Position numbers and translations under genes: made by a program. Below are positions 1-9,063 of a DNA stretch of 64,000 nucleotides, piece by piece. The DNA lies in the NCBI GenBank assembly GCA_963827605.1, contig CAWHBK010000001.1:1922001-1986000 (forward strand). The letters are read 5' to 3'. Position 1 is the stretch's first letter. Each line of letters opens with the position of its first letter. Below the pieces are notes generated by a model. That model worked only from the letters and a program-made list of their open reading frames with translations, did no database searches and was not told the DNA's origin. This stretch comes from DSYU01 sp963827605. Its GTDB lineage: Bacteria > Chloroflexota > Anaerolineae > Anaerolineales > Anaerolineaceae.

Positions 1-855
1 TTAAAGCATATTTTTTATATAAAGGAGATGGTTCGACAGGTTGAAACAGTTACAAATCCAGAGGCTTTTAACGATCAGGAAAAAGTGGATGAGGTAATTA
101 AGCTGATAAGGAATTCACAACAACCATTGTTTGTTCATATTCATTTGATGGGAACTCATGGCGATAAGTTTATGCCTCAAGAACAAGTTTTTTCTAAGGG
201 ACAGGCTCTTGCTTCTCAAGGATCTTTCAATCAGGACTTTTATGATGATAGTATTATTGAGTTTGACCAGGAGATTGGCAAAATTCAGGACGAATTAATG
301 CGCACAAATTTATTTGATAGAACTATCCTGATTATTGGGACAGATCATGGCCAAAAATGGACTGAAAATCACCGGATTCCATTGATTATCCGCTTTCCTA
401 ACGGCGAATATGCGAGAAAAATTAAACCAAATGTGCAGAATTTAGATATTGCACCAACAATTCTAGATTATTTGGGGATAACAAAACCTGAATGGATGAG
501 TGGGGTATCACTACTCCATTTCGACCCAGACCTACAACCAGTTTTTTCACTAAGCCCATCACCTGCAATAAAAGGTGAAACAGGATGGACATTAGATCTC
601 AGTAAGATTCACCCCCCATTTTATGATCTGGGAATCATTAACGTAATATATTGTCAAAAATGGTATAAATTAGATCTTGACAAAAGAACTTGGAATTCTG
701 GAAAGGTATTGGGAGTTACAGAATCTTGTCCAGAAAAAAACAACATAAATGACAAGGATGTTCTCATATTGATGGAGAAACATCTAAAACAGGCGGGTTA
801 TGACACATCATCCTTGTCCAATTTCGACCCTGATTCATCGAAAGTCAATCCCTAG
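1..855 (+). CDS. sulfatase-type alkaline phosphatase superfamily protein, C-terminal part
   Basis: The reading frame is open to the left edge, so the gene starts outside the window. The visible 285 codons look like the C-terminal half of a sulfatase or phosphoglycerol-transferase-like hydrolase. A 'LFVHIHLMGTHGD' segment is followed by 'TILIIGTDHGQKW', the typical late metal-binding Asp-His pair, then 'HRIPLIIRFPNG' and 'NLDIAPTILDYLGI', the usual sulfatase tail. The N-terminal formylglycine or threonine nucleophile is not visible, so the substrate (sulfate ester, phosphodiester or lipid headgroup) cannot be named. The stretch is clearly more AT-rich than what follows, as often seen at the edge of a surface-polysaccharide cluster. 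Its stop overlaps the convergent gene at 845-1804 by 11 bases. Confidence 0.75.
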   Translation, partial: LKHIFYIKEMVRQVETVTNPEAFNDQEKVDEVIKLIRNSQQPLFVHIHLMGTHGDKFMPQEQVFSKGQALASQGSFNQDFYDDSIIEFDQEIGKIQDELMRTNLFDRTILIIGTDHGQKWTENHRIPLIIRFPNGEYARKIKPNVQNLDIAPTILDYLGITKPEWMSGVSLLHFDPDLQPVFSLSPSPAIKGETGWTLDLSKIHPPFYDLGIINVIYCQKWYKLDLDKRTWNSGKVLGVTESCPEKNNINDKDVLILMEKHLKQAGYDTSSLSNFDPDSSKVNP

Positions 856-1804
856 TAGATTCAGAAAATTCCAGCTTCCACCCGCCGCCGCAGCCCGGAA
901 TAGTGATCCCGCCCACCACTTTGCTGGCCTCGCCGACTTTGATGTTGTAGGTCATCCCCGCCGCCATGAGGAAATCGGCGTAGCCGGGGCCGATCTCAGG
1001 CGCCAGGCCGGTATAAAGGGTGTCTTCCCCGTTCTGCCAGATGATTAAAATCTGCACGCCGGGCAGCGGTTTCTCATCCGCATCGGTGACCTGGATCTGG
1101 ACCAAGGCCGGCGGGTCGTTCGCTGCGCATGCCTCTCGCTTGCTCTTCATCACAAACGGCGCATCCTGGACGGGCAGCGGCGTGGAGGTTGGCCGGGGGG
1201 TGAAGGTGGGCGGCGGGGTGTTGGTGATGGTTGGGGTACGGGTGGGCGGAGGCAGGGTGGGGGTCTGGATGGCAGCGGAGACCTCCGTGGCGGAGGTTGG
1301 TTCGAGCGTGATTTCTGCGACAGGCGTCTCGGTGGTGTCGCCGCTTGCGACCGCTTGTGGAGAGGAAGTCTCGCCGGGCGCGGCGGATGCGCCTTGCGGG
1401 CGGCCCAGGTCCGCGGCCAGTAAGGCCAGCGCGCGGGCTTCTTGGGGCGGCTGGTTTTCGGCCAGCATGCGCTGCGCCTGTGAGGCCAGAATTTGCACGG
1501 ACCCGCCGGTTTCTAACAGCGCCAGCCGCTCGCGTGCGCGGCCCAGGTTTTTGTCAGACGCATAGGCCAGGGCGATCAGGCGGCGGTATTCGTCTTTATA
1601 AGGCGCGGCCAGGGACTGGGGTACATTATCCACGTATTGGACGGGGCTAACCAGCCAGGCATAGGCCACCCCAAGCGCCAGGCCCATTAACAGCCCGGTC
1701 AGCAAGTACAGGTTCCCGCGCTGTTCGCTGCGGGTGGATCGCCTGCGCCGGATAGGCCGGGGCGCAACTTCCTCTTCTTCTTCATCTTCCCAGGCATCGT
1801 TCAT
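845..1804 (-). CDS. membrane-anchored protein with Thr/Pro-rich linker and C-terminal beta domain
   Basis: 319 residues, no named function. A short acidic then arginine-rich cytoplasmic head (about 1-30) is followed by one membrane helix (about 31-50). Next come a helical region with 'AYASDKNLGRARERLALL' and a long Thr/Pro-rich linker (about 165-215). The C-terminal domain (about 225-319) resembles the Ig-like regulatory domains that follow 'P.PGV.I...NG' patterns. The membrane helix and helical region are paralogous to the next gene upstream (1801-2166). Its start codon overlaps that gene's stop by four bases, so the two are translationally coupled downstream of hutU. I infer an envelope protein with its C-terminus outside; the role is unknown. 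Confidence 0.7.
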   Translation of the reverse strand: MNDAWEDEEEEEVAPRPIRRRRSTRSEQRGNLYLLTGLLMGLALGVAYAWLVSPVQYVDNVPQSLAAPYKDEYRRLIALAYASDKNLGRARERLALLETGGSVQILASQAQRMLAENQPPQEARALALLAADLGRPQGASAAPGETSSPQAVASGDTTETPVAEITLEPTSATEVSAAIQTPTLPPPTRTPTITNTPPPTFTPRPTSTPLPVQDAPFVMKSKREACAANDPPALVQIQVTDADEKPLPGVQILIIWQNGEDTLYTGLAPEIGPGYADFLMAAGMTYNIKVGEASKVVGGITIPGCGGGWKLEFSESTRD

Positions 1805-2166
1805 GGCTTGTCTCCAGGCACAGGTGTCTCGCCGGCGCTTTGTAAGGCCAGCGCCAGCTTGCCCATCAGTTCCTGGTCGCGGGCTGCGTAGCCGCGCTCA
1901 CGGGCGGTCAGGATGGCGGAAGAGACGATGCGCGTGGGCGGCAGGCTGTCGAGTAAGGCCAGCCGCCGGGAGGCCTGTTCCAGGTTGTTATCCGCGTTGT
2001 AGATCTCGGCCACCATCAGAACGTAGTCGGCTTTGTAATCGTTGTGCAGCATGGAAGGGGCGGTATCCTCGTACTTGACCGGGTTGAGCACCCAGCCGTA
2101 CAACAGTCCCAGCCCGACGCCAACGGCGATCATGAGAAAAAACAAGGCAATTCGTTTTCCGCGCAT
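1801..2166 (-). CDS. small single-pass membrane protein, paralogue of its neighbour
   Basis: 121 residues, function unknown. An N-terminal membrane helix (about 5-26) is followed by 'LNPVKYEDTAPSMLHNDYK' and a helical stretch 'AEIYNADNNLEQASRRLALL'. This matches the corresponding parts of the downstream protein ('SPVQYVDNVPQSL', 'AYASDKNLGRARERLALL'), so the pair arose by duplication. It lacks the linker and C-terminal domain of its partner. It starts 6 bases after the hutU stop and overlaps the next gene by four bases, so all three are probably one transcript. No link to histidine breakdown is evident. Confidence 0.65.
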   Translation of the reverse strand: MRGKRIALFFLMIAVGVGLGLLYGWVLNPVKYEDTAPSMLHNDYKADYVLMVAEIYNADNNLEQASRRLALLDSLPPTRIVSSAILTARERGYAARDQELMGKLALALQSAGETPVPGDKP

Positions 2167-2172
2167 AGTTGT

Positions 2173-3841
2173 TTACTTTGTTCCCGGTTGGTCGAGCATT
2201 GGAATTTTGAGCCCGTTCTTCCTGGCCGCTTCGATGGCCTCAGGGTAGCCGGCATCCGCGTGGCGGACGATGCCCATGCCCGGGTCGGTGGTGAGCACGC
2301 GCTCGATCCGCCGGGCGGCGGCGGGGGTGCCATCCGCGACGATCACCATTCCGGCATGCTGGCTGAAGCCAATTCCCACGCCGCCGCCGTGATGGAAGGA
2401 TACCCAGGTTGCGCCGCCGGCAGCGTTGATCAGCGCGTTGAGGATCGGCCAATCGCTGATTGCGTCGCTGCCATCGCGCATACCCTCCGTCTCGCGGTTC
2501 GGAGAGGCCACCGAGCCGGAGTCGAGGTGGTCGCGGCCGATGACGATGGGCGCTTTTAGCTCGCCCCTGGCGACCATTTCGTTGAACTTCAACCCGGCCA
2601 TAGCCCGCTCTCCGTAGCCCAGCCAGCAGATACGCGCGGGCAGTCCCTGGAAAGGCACTTTTTCACGCGCCAGACGCAGCCAGCGGTGCAGGTGCTCGTC
2701 ATTGGGGAAGAGTTCCATAATCGCCTGGTCGGTGCGGTAGATATCTTCCGCGTCTCCTGAAAGCGCCACCCAGCGGAAAGGACCTTTGCCTTCGCAGAAC
2801 AGCGGGCGGATATAGGCAGGAACGAAACCAGGAAATTCAAAGGCATCTTTGACGCCATAGTCAAAGGCGCGCTGGCGCAGGTTGTTGCCGTAATCGAACA
2901 CCTCGGCGCCGCGGCGTTGGAATTCGAGCATAGCCTCAACGTGGCGGGCCATTGACTGCATGGAGCGGCGGGAATATTCTGGCAGGATCGGCGCGGCGCA
3001 GTGCATCTGCTCCGGCGATATCCATCCCGGCTGGGACATACATCAGCACATCATGGGCGGGGGTCTGGTCGGTGACCACATCGGGGATAATGCCGCGCAG
3101 GGCCAGTTCCGGGTAAATCTCAGCGGCATTGCCGATCAATCCGATCGAACGCGGGGTTCCATTCTGGCGGGCTTCCTCAGCCAGGGTCATGGCCTCTTCC
3201 AGCGTATCCACCACCACATCCACGTAGCCAATCTCCTGGCGGCGGTGGGCGCGCTGCGGGTCTGCCTCAACGATTACGCCTACGCCTTCGTTCATCGTGA
3301 TCGCCAGGGGTTGGGCGCCGCCCATCCCGCCCAGGCCGGCGGTGAGAACCAGCTTGCCTTTGAGCGAGTTCCACCCGCGCTGGCGGGCCAGCGCGCCAAG
3401 GGTCTCATAGGTGCCCTGCAAAATGCCCTGCGTGCCAATGTAGATCCAGGAACCGGCGGTCATCTGCCCATACATGATCAGGCCTTTTTTTGCCAGGTCG
3501 TCGAAATGTTCCTGGGTGGCCCAATGCGGAACCAGATTGGAGTTGGCGATCAACACCCGCGGGGCATCCGGGTGGCTTTTGAACACCACCACCGGTTTGC
3601 CAGACTGGACCAGCAGGGTCTCGTCATCTTCCAGTTCGCGCAGCGTGGCCAGGATTGCGTCGAATGCTTCCCAACTGCGTGCAGCCTGCCCGCGCCCACC
3701 GTAAACGACCAGATCCTGGGGCCGTTCGGCGACCTCGGGGTCCAGATTATTTTGAAGCATGCGGTAGGCCGCTTCTGTCAGCCAGGATTTGCAGGCCAGC
3801 TGTGTACCGCGCGGTGCGCGCACAGTGCGGGGATTGGACAT
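2173..3841 (-). CDS. hutU: urocanate hydratase (one frameshift)
   Basis: Urocanase converts urocanate to imidazolonepropionate in histidine degradation, using tightly bound NAD+. The 1669-base span fits the usual 555 residues with one net extra base. The first frame (3841 to about 2975) carries 'VVYGGRGQAARSWEAF', 'TAGSWIYIGTQGILQGTYE' and the NAD-loop 'TAGLGGMGGAQPLA'. The second frame (to 2173) resumes at 'SRRSMQSMARHVEAML' and ends with 'WVSFHHGGGVGIGFSQHAG'. The break lies at about 2970-2985. A GGGAGG ribosome site precedes the ATG at 3841. No hutH, hutI or hutG is in view. The reading frame is otherwise well conserved, so I favour a sequencing error over a pseudogene. Confidence 0.9.
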
Positions 3842-3950
3842 TGAACAACCTCCCAGAGAAATTTTCCAGGGAAACGAAGTTGAGGTTTTCGTAGTAAACC
3901 CTGGTTCATTATACGCCGAGTGCTGGTCAGGGGTAAACTGCCATTTATCG

Positions 3951-5507
3951 TTATTTCATCCGATAGATCCGAATCTCATACCCCCCATCATTGAAGATTT
4001 TTACCAATTTTAGCGAGGCAAACAGCTGCTCATACTGTTCAATTTCGGCTGCAAATTTTTCAGGGTTGTAGTAGTAGCGCCCATACATCCCCTGGCTAAA
4101 CACCAGGTATTCGAAATGATTTTCCTCGTACCAATTCCGCTCATGGGGGAGAAACCCAGAAACGCCGACCACATCATATTTCAGCGGGTCGACATACGGC
4201 GAGTAAGCTTCCAGGCCAATCCGCGAGCCTTGCGGAATGTTTTGCTCGATCCAGACCTGCGCGGTTGTCCGGCTGTTCACCTGCAGGGAATTTTTACCGT
4301 TCATAATGCTTTCCCGTAAAGGCCACGCAACGGCGATAAAAATTAGCAGGATTGTTCCGGCGCGCGCGAGCAGTTTTTTGTTTGGTAATCTGGCCTGCCC
4401 TTTTTCGATTACCAGACCTAAGAAGCATGCGGCTATAACATCGACAAAAGGCAGCATGTGCAGGAGCGTATGCTCATTATAGTATTTCATCATACTGAGC
4501 ATCACCAGGTAAAGGAAAGGAAAGCTTCCCGCAATGAGGAAGTAGGGCTGGCGTTTCAACACAGCGTACAAAATTCCGGCAAGCGCCGCTGCTGCTACAA
4601 TGCCCTCAAATCGAAAAAGGTAAGTGCTGTAATACACCAGGGGGATATCGGCGAAGCCAGGCCACCCAAGGACATAGGCATCGCGGCCAGCAAAAATTTC
4701 AGCGAAAAAATCTTTAAAGTCCAGAACTGTATAAACATTGGTAGCGAGAAAGCCAATCCCGGCGAAAAAACCAGCCAGGTAAAGCCGCGGGTCTCCCCAA
4801 CCTTTTCTGCCCGTGCGTAAAAAATGCGCAGCGACCAATGTCACTGCTACAACGGCTCCGTTATATTTCGAACCGATTGTCAGTCCAACAGCAATCCCCG
4901 CCAACAGATAATAACGCGTTTGGCCAGTCGCAAAAAGACGCAGCGAAAACCAAAGGGTGAGGATTGCAAAGAATGCCACAAAAATGTTTGGCAGGATCAG
5001 GCGGCTCTGAATAATATTCGCGTTTGAAACAGCGGTAAATGCAGCAGCTAGAAGACCGATAAACGGGTTCTTGCTAATTTCTTTCGCACAGCGGTAGCTC
5101 AAGTAAATCGTCCCAACGCCAAACGCAATCGATACGAGCCTTCCAATGTAGTAAACATTTTGATCCGCAATGATACCGGTCCCCATGATCAACATCTGAG
5201 GAAAAGCAATATCGCTTGAATTATGAAACGTACCGGTCCAACGGAGCAAGCGGTAGTAAATTGCGTAGAAAAAGCCGTTGATATAAAAAGGCAGCGCGGG
5301 GTAGATAAAATAATGCGGATTTAAACTGTGCGCCTTCAGCATGGAAAGGTAAACATTTACTACCTGAAATTCATCCGGATGAAACAGGTAAGGAAGCCCC
5401 CATCCGATGCCAGAGAAGCGCAGCAAGAAACCGGTTGCGAGGATACCAAACAGTAACGCGCGTTCCAAGATGGAGAATTTGATTTTGCGGACTTTTTCTG
5501 GCAGCAT
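3951..5507 (-). CDS. GT-C membrane glycosyltransferase, PMT/ArnT-like (GT39/GT83 type)
   Basis: 518 residues with about ten to twelve hydrophobic segments. The N-terminal loop after the first helix carries 'FLLRFSGIGWGLPYLFHPDEF'; the Asp-Glu pair is the catalytic/metal site typical of dolichyl- or polyprenyl-phosphate-sugar dependent GT-C enzymes. The C-terminal ~130 residues form a soluble outer domain, as in PMT-like proteins of Chloroflexi. It would transfer a sugar from a polyprenyl-phosphate donor to protein or lipid on the outer face of the membrane. It reads in the same direction as hutU with a 109-base gap. Acceptor and sugar cannot be deduced. Confidence 0.75.
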   Translation of the reverse strand: MLPEKVRKIKFSILERALLFGILATGFLLRFSGIGWGLPYLFHPDEFQVVNVYLSMLKAHSLNPHYFIYPALPFYINGFFYAIYYRLLRWTGTFHNSSDIAFPQMLIMGTGIIADQNVYYIGRLVSIAFGVGTIYLSYRCAKEISKNPFIGLLAAAFTAVSNANIIQSRLILPNIFVAFFAILTLWFSLRLFATGQTRYYLLAGIAVGLTIGSKYNGAVVAVTLVAAHFLRTGRKGWGDPRLYLAGFFAGIGFLATNVYTVLDFKDFFAEIFAGRDAYVLGWPGFADIPLVYYSTYLFRFEGIVAAAALAGILYAVLKRQPYFLIAGSFPFLYLVMLSMMKYYNEHTLLHMLPFVDVIAACFLGLVIEKGQARLPNKKLLARAGTILLIFIAVAWPLRESIMNGKNSLQVNSRTTAQVWIEQNIPQGSRIGLEAYSPYVDPLKYDVVGVSGFLPHERNWYEENHFEYLVFSQGMYGRYYYNPEKFAAEIEQYEQLFASLKLVKIFNDGGYEIRIYRMK

Positions 5508-5582
5508 AGTAACTCTGGGTGAGGGTGTGCGAAGATTATAACATAACCATATTTGGTGAAATTGTTTGCACGGTGTCTCAGG

Positions 5583-5588
5583 TATAAT
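5583..5588 (+). promoter_or_regulatory. candidate -10 box for the fkbM gene
   Basis: TATAAT lies 84 bases before the chosen fkbM start. Upstream, TTGTTT at 5562-5567 would give only a 15-base spacer, so the -35 element is weak. The surrounding divergent intergenic stretch is AT-rich. Confidence 0.4.
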
Positions 5589-5671
5589 CAGGTCGCGAGA
5601 TTAAATTCTTCCCTTTTCCGTGTGGTTAAAGGTATTCTTTTGCGCAGCAAGCATATAAAGGATTGCGGGAT

Positions 5672-6428
5672 ATGTTGAATCGGGTAAAACGAATGATTCT
5701 TGGCACAGGCCTGGAGACTTTGGCCCGCCGGTTATATATACGCTTTGACCCTTCAGAAGGCGGGAAATATGACCGAGAGGCCCTGGCGATTATGAGACGG
5801 TGCTTGAAGCGCAATTCCAACTGCATCGATATCGGAGCCCACCGGGGGACGATATTGCGAGAAATTGTGGCGCTATCACCGGCTGGAACGCAGTATGCTT
5901 TTGAACCTGTACCAGAGAATTACCGTTACCTGGTGAAATCCTTCCCGAGGGTAAAGGTATTTCCTGTGGCATTAAGCAACAGCATGGGGAAAAGGCGCTT
6001 TACCCATATGATTGACCATCCTACGCGGAGTGGGTTTAACACGCCGGTAGAAGAGGGTGAGGCGGCAGAAGCGATCACTGTGGATACGGATCAGCTGGAT
6101 CATCTCATCCCAAGCGACCAGCGACATTCATTTTATAAAGCTTGATGTGGAAGGGGCTGAGTTCCAGGTGTTCCAAGGCGGGCAGGAGGTAATTTCCCGG
6201 AACAAGCCATTGATTGTCTTTGAACATGGTCAGTATTCACATAATTTCTACCATGCGACTTCGGTTGAAATTTTCGATCTTCTCGTAAAAGATTGTGGAT
6301 TGAAAATTTCCCTTCTAAGACGCTGGTTAGAAAAACAGCCGGCGCTTGAAAGGGAGGAGTTTGCTATGGAAGTGGAACTGGGCAGGCATTATTACTTTGT
6401 TGCCTATCCATCTGAAATGTTATGGTAA
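5672..6428 (+). CDS. FkbM-family SAM methyltransferase (one frameshift)
   Basis: FkbM-type O-methyltransferases act on sugars or polyketides and are common in surface-glycan loci. The first frame carries motif I 'CIDIGAHRG' and the acidic 'AFEPVPENYRYL'. After a break at about 6115-6130 the other frame continues with 'DIHFIKLDVEGAEFQVFQG', the FkbM hallmark, and ends at 6428. I chose ATG 5672 because AAAGGA at 5657-5662 sits nine bases upstream. The TTG at 5663 directly abuts that site. Total length is about 252 residues. The mutS2 start follows 13 bases after its stop, so the two are probably cotranscribed. Confidence 0.8.
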
Positions 6429-6441
6429 ACTACATTTCGCT

Positions 6442-8865
6442 ATGATGGACGAGAAGACGTTAGTTACCCTTGAATTTCAAAAGATCCTGGAGCGGCTGGC
6501 CAGCTACGCCAATTTTAGCGCCTCCGCTGACCTGGCCCGTGAACTGCGCCCGGTAAGTGAGTTTGATGAAGTGCTCAAACGACAGGCGCGCACAACGGAA
6601 GCTCGCCGGCTGCTGGACACCAACGCGGATGTGCGCATCGGTGGCGCGCATGATGTGCGCCCACTGGTGGAGCGCGCTGCCCGCCGCGGCACGCTTGAAC
6701 CGGCCGATTTGCTGGCGATTAAGGATACGCTGATATCTGCGCGGGAGCTTTCGCGCGTCTTTGAGCGCAATGCCGAGATCTACCCACGGCTGACGGAAAT
6801 CGCGGTGGACCTGCCGCCACCGCCGGGTATCGTTGAGTTAATCTCGCGCACCATTTCTGACCGGGGGGATGTGCAAGATTCCGCCTCGCCCAAGCTGGCC
6901 AGCCTCCGCGGCGAGATTCGAGTTGCGCACGAGCGGCTGCTTTCGCGGCTGCAGAAAATGATCAGCGACTCGAAAGTTGCGCCGATGCTGCAGGAAGGCA
7001 TCATCACCCAACGCAACGGGCGTTATGTAATTCCGCTGCGTTCCGAGTTCAAGGGGAAGGTGCGTTCAATCATCCACGACCAGTCCTCTTCGGGGGCAAC
7101 GCTGTTCATCGAGCCGCTGGTGGTTGTCGAGCTAAACAACAAGTGGCACGAGTTACAGCTGGATGAACGCAACGAGGTGCTGCGCATTCTGGCGGAAATC
7201 TCTGACCAGGTGGGGGAACACGCGGTGATGATCAGCATGCTGGTTGAAGCACTGGCGCGCATCGACCTGGCGCTGATGTGCGCCAAGTACGCGGAGGATA
7301 TCCGTGCTTCCGAGCCGGTGCTCGAGTCCCTGAAGGGCAAAGGCCGCCCGAACCACCCGGGCAGTGTGATCCGGCTGGACCAGGCCCGCCACCCGCTGCT
7401 CGATCCGCAAACCGTTGTGCCGATTGACGTACTGCTGGACGACAATACCTTCGCGGTCGTCATCACCGGACCGAATACGGGCGGCAAGACGGTTACGCTA
7501 AAGACAGTGGGCCTGCTGGTGCTGATGGCGCAGTCGGGCATGCACATCCCGGCCCGCTCTGGCTCGGCGTTGAGTGTGTTCCATAATGTCTTTGCCGATA
7601 TCGGCGATGAGCAGTCCATCGAGCAGTCGCTTTCCACGTTCTCGGGGCATATCCGCAATATTGTGCGCATCCTGCGCCGGGCGGACGAGAAAGCGATGGT
7701 GTTGTTTGACGAGCTGGGCGCGGGCACCGACCCGCAGGAAGGCGCGGCTCTGGCGCGAGCAATCCTCTCACACCTGGTGGCAAAACGCATTCCCTGCCTG
7801 GTGGCTACGCACTATCCCGAGCTAAAGGTTTACGCGCATGGTACGCCGGGGGTGATCAATGCGAGCATGGAATTTGATTTGCAGTCGCTGCGCCCCACAT
7901 ACTACCTGACGATTGGTTTGCCTGGGCGTTCAAACGCGCTGGCAATTGCCCGCCGTTTGGGGTTGCCGCCCGAGATCATCGACAGCGCGAAATCGGAGTT
8001 AAATCCCGATGACCTGCGCGCCGAAGATTTGCTCAACGAAATTCATCGCCAGCGCGACCTTTCACGTAAAGCCCGGCAGCAGGCGGAGAATGCGCAGCAA
8101 GCCGCAGAGAAGCTAAAAGTGGATCTCAGCACGCGCCTGGAGAAAATAGAAGACGAGCGCCGCCGGATTCTGGAGCAGGCCCGCCAGAAATCGGAAGCCG
8201 AGATGGGAGCGCTGCAAGGCGAAATGGAAAGCCTGCGCCGGCAGTTAGCCCGCGCGCGCCAGCCGTTGGAAGCGCTCAAGCCGCTTCAGGAACAGGTGAA
8301 TGAACTGAGCGCGGCTGTACAGAAACCGGTCGAGCGGCAGGCAGCGCCGGAAAGCGCCACGCCGCGCCCGCTGCGCCTGGGGGATAAGGTGCGCGTGCGA
8401 TCGATCAAGATGGATGGCGTAATCACCGCGATGAGCGATTCGGATTTTGAGGTGCAGGTCGGAAACCTGCGCGTGCGCGCCCGGCAGAATGATATCCAGC
8501 GGGCCGGCGAGCCGGAAATACCTCTGGTGGAAGCGCCAGTAAAGATGCCCACCCGGGTTGCCTCGCGCTCGTCTGAAGCATCCAGCAGTGCAAAGGCTTC
8601 GGCAGGGTATTACCCTTCGCCAGGCATGGAACTGGATATACGCGGGCAGCGCGCGGAAGATGCGCTGGATGCGCTCGACCGATATCTTGAGTCGGCTTAC
8701 CTGGCCGGGCTGCCGTTTGTGCGCATTATCCATGGCAAAGGCACCGGCCGGCTGCGCCAGGTGATCCGGGAGGCGCTGGGCCAATCGCAGCATGTGAAAA
8801 ATTGGGAATCTGGCAGCGATAAAGAAGGCGGCGACGGCGTCACCGTTGCTCGCCTGGCTGTCTAA
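6442..8865 (+). CDS. mutS2: MutS2 family ATPase/nuclease
   Basis: About 807 residues, uninterrupted. MutS2 proteins bind branched nucleic acids or collided ribosomes and do not serve classical mismatch repair. Order: MutS core (about 1-300); ATPase with P-loop 'GPNTGGKT' at about 343 and 'VLFDELGAGTDP'; a long charged coiled coil (about 520-640); a KOW-like patch ('LRLGDKVRVRSIKMDG'); and a C-terminal Smr endonuclease domain with 'LDIRG' at about 731 and 'IIHGKGTGRLR'. An upstream TTG at 6346 would add 32 residues that only overlap fkbM in another frame. ATG 6442, where the conserved 'EKTLVTLEFQKIL' begins, is preferred although no strong ribosome site precedes it. Confidence 0.93.
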   Translation: MMDEKTLVTLEFQKILERLASYANFSASADLARELRPVSEFDEVLKRQARTTEARRLLDTNADVRIGGAHDVRPLVERAARRGTLEPADLLAIKDTLISARELSRVFERNAEIYPRLTEIAVDLPPPPGIVELISRTISDRGDVQDSASPKLASLRGEIRVAHERLLSRLQKMISDSKVAPMLQEGIITQRNGRYVIPLRSEFKGKVRSIIHDQSSSGATLFIEPLVVVELNNKWHELQLDERNEVLRILAEISDQVGEHAVMISMLVEALARIDLALMCAKYAEDIRASEPVLESLKGKGRPNHPGSVIRLDQARHPLLDPQTVVPIDVLLDDNTFAVVITGPNTGGKTVTLKTVGLLVLMAQSGMHIPARSGSALSVFHNVFADIGDEQSIEQSLSTFSGHIRNIVRILRRADEKAMVLFDELGAGTDPQEGAALARAILSHLVAKRIPCLVATHYPELKVYAHGTPGVINASMEFDLQSLRPTYYLTIGLPGRSNALAIARRLGLPPEIIDSAKSELNPDDLRAEDLLNEIHRQRDLSRKARQQAENAQQAAEKLKVDLSTRLEKIEDERRRILEQARQKSEAEMGALQGEMESLRRQLARARQPLEALKPLQEQVNELSAAVQKPVERQAAPESATPRPLRLGDKVRVRSIKMDGVITAMSDSDFEVQVGNLRVRARQNDIQRAGEPEIPLVEAPVKMPTRVASRSSEASSSAKASAGYYPSPGMELDIRGQRAEDALDALDRYLESAYLAGLPFVRIIHGKGTGRLRQVIREALGQSQHVKNWESGSDKEGGDGVTVARLAV

Positions 8866-8913
8866 ACCTACGCGCATCGGAACTGCCGGGCTGATTTTCC
8901 CTTGCTTTAAACC

Positions 8914-8958
8914 AAAAAGGTCAACGGATTTCCCCTGAGTAAGACCGTTGACCTTTTT
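8914..8958. terminator. bidirectional intrinsic terminator between convergent genes
   Basis: A perfect 14-base inverted repeat (8914-8927 with 8945-8958) has a 17-base loop. An A-run on one side and a T-run on the other let it work on both strands, ending mutS2 and the convergent regulator gene at 9064. The rest of 8866-9063 holds no gene. Confidence 0.85.
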
Positions 8959-9063
8959 TATGCACAGGTCCCCTGTTACCTGTGCCCCGTTAGCGTGTTA
9001 TTTCGTTTTCTTTTGTCTTTCACTTGTATTATACGGGTTAACCGTTGCCGAAACGTGGACAAA

